From Plantimonas leprariae (GTDB lineage Bacteria; Pseudomonadota; Alphaproteobacteria; Rhizobiales; Rhizobiaceae), in NCBI RefSeq assembly GCF_008802405.1, contig NZ_VZDO01000017.1:1-64000 (forward strand): a stretch of DNA of 64,000 bases, given 5' to 3'. Under the pieces are notes generated by a model that saw only the letters and a program-made list of their open reading frames with translations, was not told where the DNA came from and ran no database searches. Below, piece by piece: positions 59,654 through 64,000 of the stretch. The translations under genes and the position numbers were made by a program. Within the stretch, counting starts at the first letter, position 1. Each line of letters begins with the position of its first letter.

Positions 59654-60525
59654 GCGCCGTACTGCCCGAGATCAACTTCGCCTATCTCGACGAGGCGACG
59701 AAGCGGATGATCCGCCGCGCGATCCTGAAGGGCATTGCGATCCCCGGCTACCAGGTGCCGTTCGCGAGCCGCGAGATGCCAATGCCTTATGGCTGGGGCA
59801 CCGGCGGCGTGCAGGTGACGGCCGCGATCATCGGGCCGGACGACGTGTTGAAGGTCATCGACCAGGGGGCCGACGACACCACCAACGCCGTCTCGATCCG
59901 CGCCTTCTTCGAGCGCGTCGCCGGCGTCGCCACCACGACGAGGACGGGTGACGCGACGATCGTCCAGACCCGCCACCGCATCCCGGAGACGCCGCTCCGA
60001 GCCGGCCAGACCCTCGTCTACCAGGTGCCGATCCCGGAACCGTTGCGCTTCCTCGAGCCGCGCGAGACCGAGACGCGCACACTTCACGCGCTGGAGGAAT
60101 ACGGGCTGATGCACGTGAAGCTCTACGAGGACATCGCCCGCCACGGCCATATCGCCACGACCTACGCCTATCCGGTGAAGGTCGAGGGCCGCTACGTCAT
60201 GGACCCCTCGCCGATCCCGAAGTTCGACAACCCGAAAATGCACCGCTCGCCGGCGCTGCAGCTCTTTGGCGCGGGCCGCGAGAAGCGCATCTACGCGCTG
60301 CCGCCGTTCACCGAGGTCAGGAGCCTCGACTTCGAGGACCATCCCTTCACCGTGCAGCGCTTCCGCACCCCTTGCGCGCTTTGCGGCTCCTCGGGCGTCT
60401 ATCTCGACGAGGTGGTGACCGACGACCGGGGCGGCCGGATGTTCGTCTGCTCCGACACCGACCATTGCGAAACGCGCCGGTCGCAGGGCCATGCTGGCGC
60501 GGCGCTCGGGGAGGCCGCCGAATGA
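59650..60525 (+). CDS. phnJ: Alpha-D-ribose 1-methylphosphonate 5-phosphate C-P lyase PhnJ
   Basis: A 291-residue radical SAM enzyme that cleaves the C-P bond. The cluster cysteines follow the PhnJ pattern C-x2-C-x21-C-x5-C: C242, C245, C267 and C273, one residue off the E. coli numbering. The catalytic Cys is expected in this set. Other blocks (ILKGIAIPGYQVPFASREMP, TRHRIPETPL, RYVMDPSPIPKFDNPKM) agree. All key residues are intact. Overlaps phnI and phnK by four bases each. Confidence 0.95.
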   Translation: MSAVLPEINFAYLDEATKRMIRRAILKGIAIPGYQVPFASREMPMPYGWGTGGVQVTAAIIGPDDVLKVIDQGADDTTNAVSIRAFFERVAGVATTTRTGDATIVQTRHRIPETPLRAGQTLVYQVPIPEPLRFLEPRETETRTLHALEEYGLMHVKLYEDIARHGHIATTYAYPVKVEGRYVMDPSPIPKFDNPKMHRSPALQLFGAGREKRIYALPPFTEVRSLDFEDHPFTVQRFRTPCALCGSSGVYLDEVVTDDRGGRMFVCSDTDHCETRRSQGHAGAALGEAAE

Positions 60526-61304
60526 CGAGCGACGCGACCCCGCTCCTTTCCGTCCGCGGCCTGGAAAAGCGCTACGGCGCGCGGATCGGCTGCACGGATG
60601 TCTCGTTCGACCTCTGGCCGGGTGAGGTGCTGGCCGTCGTCGGCGAGTCCGGTTCCGGCAAGACGACCCTGCTCTCCTGCGTCTCCGCCCGGCTGGAGCC
60701 GACGGCCGGCACCGTTTCCTACCGGATGCGGGACGGCGAAACGCGCGATCTCGGCCGCCTCACCGAGGCCGAGCGGCGCTTTCTCGCGCGGACCGACTGG
60801 GGTTTCGTCCATCAGAACCCGGCGGACGGCCTGCGCATGCGGGTTTCGGCCGGCGCGAATGTCGGCGAGCGGCTGATGGCGGTCGGGAACCGGCACTACG
60901 GCCGGTTGCGCGAGGCCGGCGCCGACTGGCTCGGCCGCGTCGAGATCGATGCCGCCCGCATCGACGACCGGCCGACCGAGTTCTCCGGCGGCATGCGCCA
61001 GCGCCTGCAGATCGCCCGCAACCTCGTCACCCATCCCCGCCTCGTCTTCATGGACGAGCCGACTGGCGGCCTCGACGTCTCGGTGCAGGCGCGCGTCCTC
61101 GACCTCCTGCGCTCGCTCGTCGCCGATCTCGGTCTCGCTGCGATCGTCGTCACCCACGACCTCGCGGTCGCCCGGCTCCTGTCGCAGCGGATGATCGTGA
61201 TGAAGGCGGGAGAGGTCGTGGAGGCGGGGCTGACCGACCGCGTCCTCGACGACCCGCACCATCCCTATACCCAGCTCCTCGTCGCTTCGATCCCGGAGGC
61301 CTGA
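60522..61304 (+). CDS. phnK: Phosphonate C-P lyase system ATPase PhnK
   Basis: A 260-residue ABC-type ATPase without a permease partner, the PhnK subunit bound to the lyase core. Walker A is GESGSGKTT (about 40-48), signature [14 protein letters not shown], and Walker [13 protein letters not shown]. The Q-loop contains [15 protein letters not shown]. It probably helps turnover of the lyase complex. Followed two bases later by phnL. Confidence 0.93.
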   Translation: MTSDATPLLSVRGLEKRYGARIGCTDVSFDLWPGEVLAVVGESGSGKTTLLSCVSARLEPTAGTVSYRMRDGETRDLGRLTEAERRFLARTDWGFVHQNPADGLRMRVSAGANVGERLMAVGNRHYGRLREAGADWLGRVEIDAARIDDRPTEFSGGMRQRLQIARNLVTHPRLVFMDEPTGGLDVSVQARVLDLLRSLVADLGLAAIVVTHDLAVARLLSQRMIVMKAGEVVEAGLTDRVLDDPHHPYTQLLVASIPEA

Positions 61305-61306
61305 GC

Positions 61307-62023
61307 ATGGCCGCCCCTGCCCCGCTCCTCGACGTCCGCGGCGTCGCGAAGTCCTTCACCATGCACCTTCGCGGCGGCATTCGCCTGCCCGTGGTCGCGA
61401 ACGTCTCCTTCGCGCTCCATCCCGGCGAATGCGTCGTGCTCGGCGGGCCGTCCGGCGTCGGCAAGTCCTCGATCCTGCGCATGGTCTACGGCAACTATGC
61501 CGTCGACGCCGGCGAGATCCTGGTGCGCGACGAAGGCGGCGCGATGCGCGACCTCGGCGCCGGCGACCCGCGCACGGTCCTCGCCTTGCGCGAGCGCTCT
61601 ATCGGCTATGTCAGCCAGTTCCTGCGCGCCGTGCCGCGCGCCTCGGCGCTGGAAGTCGTCGCCGACCCCCTGGTCCGCCTCGGCACTCCCCGCGAGACCG
61701 CGCGCGACCGGGCGGCGGCGATGCTAGCGCGGCTGAACCTCCCGGAAGCCTTGTTCGACCTGCCGCCCGCGACCTTCTCCGGCGGCGAGAAGCAGCGCGT
61801 CAACATCGCGCGCGGCTTCCTCACCGAGCACCCGATCCTCCTTCTCGACGAGCCGACCGCCTCGCTCGACGCCGCCAACCGCGACGTCGTCGTCGGGATG
61901 ATCCGCGAGAAGCTCCGCCAAGGCGTCGCCGTCCTCGGCATCTTCCACGACGAGCCGGTGCGCCAAGCCGTCGCGACCCGCATCCTCGACGTCTCGGTCT
62001 TCTCCGCCCGAAAGGCCGCGTGA
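61307..62023 (+). CDS. phnL: Phosphonate C-P lyase system ATPase PhnL
   Basis: A 238-residue ABC-family ATPase with Walker [10 protein letters not shown] (about 46-54), Q-loop [18 protein letters not shown], signature [14 protein letters not shown] and Walker [12 protein letters not shown]. PhnL cooperates with PhnI in forming the ribose-phosphonate bond. The stop shares one base with the next ATG (TGATG). Confidence 0.93.
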   Translation: MAAPAPLLDVRGVAKSFTMHLRGGIRLPVVANVSFALHPGECVVLGGPSGVGKSSILRMVYGNYAVDAGEILVRDEGGAMRDLGAGDPRTVLALRERSIGYVSQFLRAVPRASALEVVADPLVRLGTPRETARDRAAAMLARLNLPEALFDLPPATFSGGEKQRVNIARGFLTEHPILLLDEPTASLDAANRDVVVGMIREKLRQGVAVLGIFHDEPVRQAVATRILDVSVFSARKAA

Positions 62024-62685
62024 TGCCGAAACTCTCCGAACACGCACCGCGCGTCCATTCGACCGCCGAGGTCGAAGCCTCGACGCTCGGCCGCTTCACC
62101 GAGGTCGAGGCCCGCTCCGTCGTCAGCGAGACTTTCCTCGACGACTATTCCTACGTCATGCAGGACTGCCGGATCTGGGCGGCCCGCATCGGCAAGTTCG
62201 TCAACATCGCCGCGAGCGTCAGGATCAACGCCACCAACCATCCGACCTGGCGGGCGACGCTGCACCACTTCACCTACCGCGCCGGCGACTATTTCGAGGG
62301 CGCCGAGGACGAGGCGGAATTCTTCGAATGGCGGCGCGAGCACGCCGTCACGATCGGCCACGACGTCTGGATCGGCCACGGCGCGACCGTGCTGCCGGGC
62401 GTCGCGGTCGGCAACGGCGCGGTGATCGGCGCGGGCGCGGTCGTCTCGCGCGACGTCGCGCCCTACACGATCGTCGGCGGCGTGCCGGCGCGGCCCATCC
62501 GCGAGCGCTTCCCCGCCGATACGGCCAAGCGGATGGACGCGCTCGCCTGGTGGGACTGGCCGCACGACCGCCTCCACGCCGCACTGGACGACTTCCGCCG
62601 GCTGGACGCGAGCGCCTTCCTCGACCGGCACGAAAGCGTCACGCAACCTTCATCCAGCCGTCACGGGGACAGCATCCCGTCATGA
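62023..62685 (+). CDS. Hexapeptide-repeat acyltransferase of the phosphonate operon
   Basis: A 220-residue left-handed beta-helix protein of the xenobiotic acetyltransferase-like group (hexads such as [20 protein letters not shown] and [20 protein letters not shown]). Such a DapD/GlmU-like gene between phnL and phnC is a hallmark of rhizobial-type phn operons and probably N-acetylates aminoalkylphosphonates before C-P cleavage, as PhnO does in enterobacteria. ATG at 62023; the stop overlaps a first possible phnC ATG. Confidence 0.87.
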   Translation: MPKLSEHAPRVHSTAEVEASTLGRFTEVEARSVVSETFLDDYSYVMQDCRIWAARIGKFVNIAASVRINATNHPTWRATLHHFTYRAGDYFEGAEDEAEFFEWRREHAVTIGHDVWIGHGATVLPGVAVGNGAVIGAGAVVSRDVAPYTIVGGVPARPIRERFPADTAKRMDALAWWDWPHDRLHAALDDFRRLDASAFLDRHESVTQPSSSRHGDSIPS

Positions 62686-62717
62686 CATGGTCCGCCGAAC
62701 CTCAGGAGGCTGGGACC

Positions 62718-63569
62718 ATGACGGCGATTTCCGTATCTCACCTTTCCAAGCGCTTCGGCTCGACGCAGGCCCTGTCGGATGTCGGCCTCGCGATCGAGCC
62801 CGGCGAGATGGTTGCGCTGATCGGCGCTTCCGGTTCGGGCAAGTCGACGCTGATCCGCCACATCGCCGGCCTCGAGACCGGCGAGGGTGCCGCGAGCCGC
62901 GTCGAAATCTTCGGGGTCGCCACGCAGGCCGCCGGCCGTCTCGCCAAGGGCGCGGCGTCGCGGCGCGGCGACGTGTCGGTGATCTTCCAGCAGTTCAACC
63001 TCGTGGCCCGCCTGTCGGTGATGACCAACGTCCTGATCGGCAAGCTCGGGCGCATCCCGCTCTGGCGCGGCACGCTCGCCCTCTTCAACGCCGCCGAGAA
63101 GGCGGAGGCGCGCGCGGCGCTCGCCCGCGTCGGCATTCCGCAAGTCACCGCCCAGCGCGCCTCGACGCTGTCGGGCGGCCAGCAGCAACGCGCCGCGATC
63201 GCCCGCACCCTCGTCCAGCGCTCGCGCATCCTCATCGCCGACGAGCCGATCGCCTCGCTCGATCCCGCCTCCGCCCGGCGCGTGATGGACGTCCTGTCCG
63301 ACATCAACCGCGCCGACGGCATCACCGTCCTCGTCTCGCTGCACCAGGTGGAATACGCGCGCCGCTACTTCCCGCGGACGATCGCGATGCGCGACGGCCG
63401 GATCGTCTTCGACGGCCCCTCCACCGCTCTCACGAACGGCTTCCTGTCCGAGCTCTACGGCGCGGCCTCGGAAGAACTGGTCCTGCCGGAAGCCCCGGCA
63501 GCGCCCCATCCGGCAACCCGGCCCGTGCCGGGCCCGCGCAACCGGCTCGGCGCCCTCCAGACCGCCTGA
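62718..63569 (+). CDS. phnC: Phosphonate ABC transporter ATP-binding protein PhnC
   Basis: A 283-residue ATPase. Walker A is GASGSGKST (about 34-42), Q-loop [20 protein letters not shown], signature [13 protein letters not shown] and Walker [13 protein letters not shown], all PhnC-type. The ATG at 62718 has AGGAGG eight bases upstream; an ATG at 62682 overlapping the acyltransferase stop would add 12 residues. It powers the phosphonate uptake system begun by PhnD. Confidence 0.92.
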   Translation: MTAISVSHLSKRFGSTQALSDVGLAIEPGEMVALIGASGSGKSTLIRHIAGLETGEGAASRVEIFGVATQAAGRLAKGAASRRGDVSVIFQQFNLVARLSVMTNVLIGKLGRIPLWRGTLALFNAAEKAEARAALARVGIPQVTAQRASTLSGGQQQRAAIARTLVQRSRILIADEPIASLDPASARRVMDVLSDINRADGITVLVSLHQVEYARRYFPRTIAMRDGRIVFDGPSTALTNGFLSELYGAASEELVLPEAPAAPHPATRPVPGPRNRLGALQTA

Positions 63570-63594
63570 GCCCGAACCCCATCGGAGACAAGCA

Positions 63595-64000
63595 ATGAAC
63601 GCGATCCTGAAAAGCTTGGCGGCGCTCCTGCTCGCCTCGGGTTTCGCCGGCACGGCGCTGGCGGAGACCGTCAACTTCGGCATCATCTCCACCGAGTCGC
63701 AGCAGAACCTGCGCACCAAGTGGGAGCCCTTCCTCGCCGACATGACGAAGGAGACCGGGCTCGAGGTGAAGCCCTTCTTCGCCACCGACTATGCCGGCGT
63801 CATCGAAGGCATGCGCTTCGGCAAGGTGCAGATGGGCTGGTTCGGCAACAAGTCGGCGATGGAGGCGGTCGACCGCGCCAAGGGCGAGATCTTCGCCCAG
63901 TCCGTGCCGCACGACGGCGAGCCCGGCTATTATTCGCTGATCCTCGCGCCGAAGGACTCCAAGCTCACCGGCCTGCCGGACCTCCTGAAATGCGACAAGT
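63595..64000 (+). CDS. phnD: Phosphonate ABC transporter substrate-binding protein PhnD (partial, cut by window end)
   Basis: The first 135 codons of a periplasmic receptor. The signal peptide ILKSLAALLLASGFAGTALA is followed by ETVNFGIISTESQQNLRTKW and DYAGVIEGMRFGKVQMGWFG, PhnD family sequence. The start has ATCGGAGACAAGC before it. The 3' end lies beyond 64000; permease genes phnE would be expected next. Confidence 0.9.
   Translation, partial: MNAILKSLAALLLASGFAGTALAETVNFGIISTESQQNLRTKWEPFLADMTKETGLEVKPFFATDYAGVIEGMRFGKVQMGWFGNKSAMEAVDRAKGEIFAQSVPHDGEPGYYSLILAPKDSKLTGLPDLLKCDK

Noticed and set aside
1-64000. CRISPR arrays, insertion sequences, integrases and att-type repeats
   Set aside because: I found no regularly spaced repeats, transposase or integrase motifs, or long terminal inverted repeats. 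The T6SS island is bounded only by composition change, not by visible mobile-element ends.

Overview
The window is GC-rich chromosomal DNA of an alphaproteobacterium, most likely Hyphomicrobiales (Rhizobiales). The grounds are the density of ABC uptake systems, the rhizobial-type C-P lyase operon (phnGHIJKL, a hexapeptide acyltransferase, phnCD), a DUF1127 miniature protein, and heavy use of 4-base ATGA/GTGA stop-start overlaps. The genus cannot be fixed from the sequence. I found no rRNA, tRNA, CRISPR array, insertion sequence or origin.

Layout. 0.3-3.1 kb: a TetR regulator divergent from an Old-Yellow-Enzyme-type demethylase/reductase. 3.4-7.7 kb: a nucleotidyltransferase, a D-Ala ligase-like ATP-grasp enzyme, a sugar-transfer-associated ATP-grasp protein and a GT4 glycosyltransferase, which looks like a small glycoconjugate cluster of unknown product. 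7.6-13.5 kb (minus strand): a polyamine-type ABC transporter followed by a PlsC-like acyltransferase and an HD hydrolase. 13.6-15.2 kb: an Lrp-type regulator divergent from azlCD. 15.4-17.8 kb: a DUF1127 protein, an extradiol-dioxygenase-like VOC protein with an acyl-CoA-dehydrogenase-fold flavoprotein, and a small unknown. 17.9-22.2 kb: a translationally coupled response regulator, di-haem cytochrome and hybrid sensor kinase. 22.5-28 kb: an orphan LivK-type binding protein, a BBE-type flavin oxidase, a proline-iminopeptidase-like hydrolase, a small membrane protein, a frameshifted alanine-dehydrogenase remnant and a GntR regulator. 28.4-29.4 kb: a DHDPS-family lyase/deaminase. 29.5-37 kb: a complete LacI-controlled operon for uptake and cleavage of (probably) beta-L-arabinofuranosides, with tandem operators. 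37-41.5 kb: PepSY and DUF2946 proteins, an SDR, a HAD phosphatase and a small P-loop protein. 41.6-45.4 kb: an Fe(III)/phosphonate-type ABC transporter whose ATPase lies on the opposite strand. 45.5-49.1 kb: a phytase-like exported protein and a PPK2 kinase.

49.5-56.6 kb is an orphan type VI secretion effector island: VgrG, a DUF2169 adaptor, a PAAR-like protein carrying a C-terminal LHH nuclease, a SUKH immunity protein, then two TPR proteins and a GAD/DUF1851 protein. Its toxin tip and immunity gene read as compositionally different from the surroundings. From 56.6 kb to the right edge is the phosphonate operon: phnF divergent from phnGHIJKL-acyltransferase-phnC-phnD (phnD cut by the window end). 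The phnF-phnG gap carries both an excellent HutC/PhnF-type palindrome and a Pho-box-like repeat.

The strongest items for follow-up are the T6SS effector/immunity island, the phnF-phnG control region, the LacI tandem operators of the arabinofuranoside operon, the ATP-grasp/glycosyltransferase cluster, and several proteins with altered key residues (the kinase's receiver domain, the polyamine ATPase, the demethylase Fe-S ligands).
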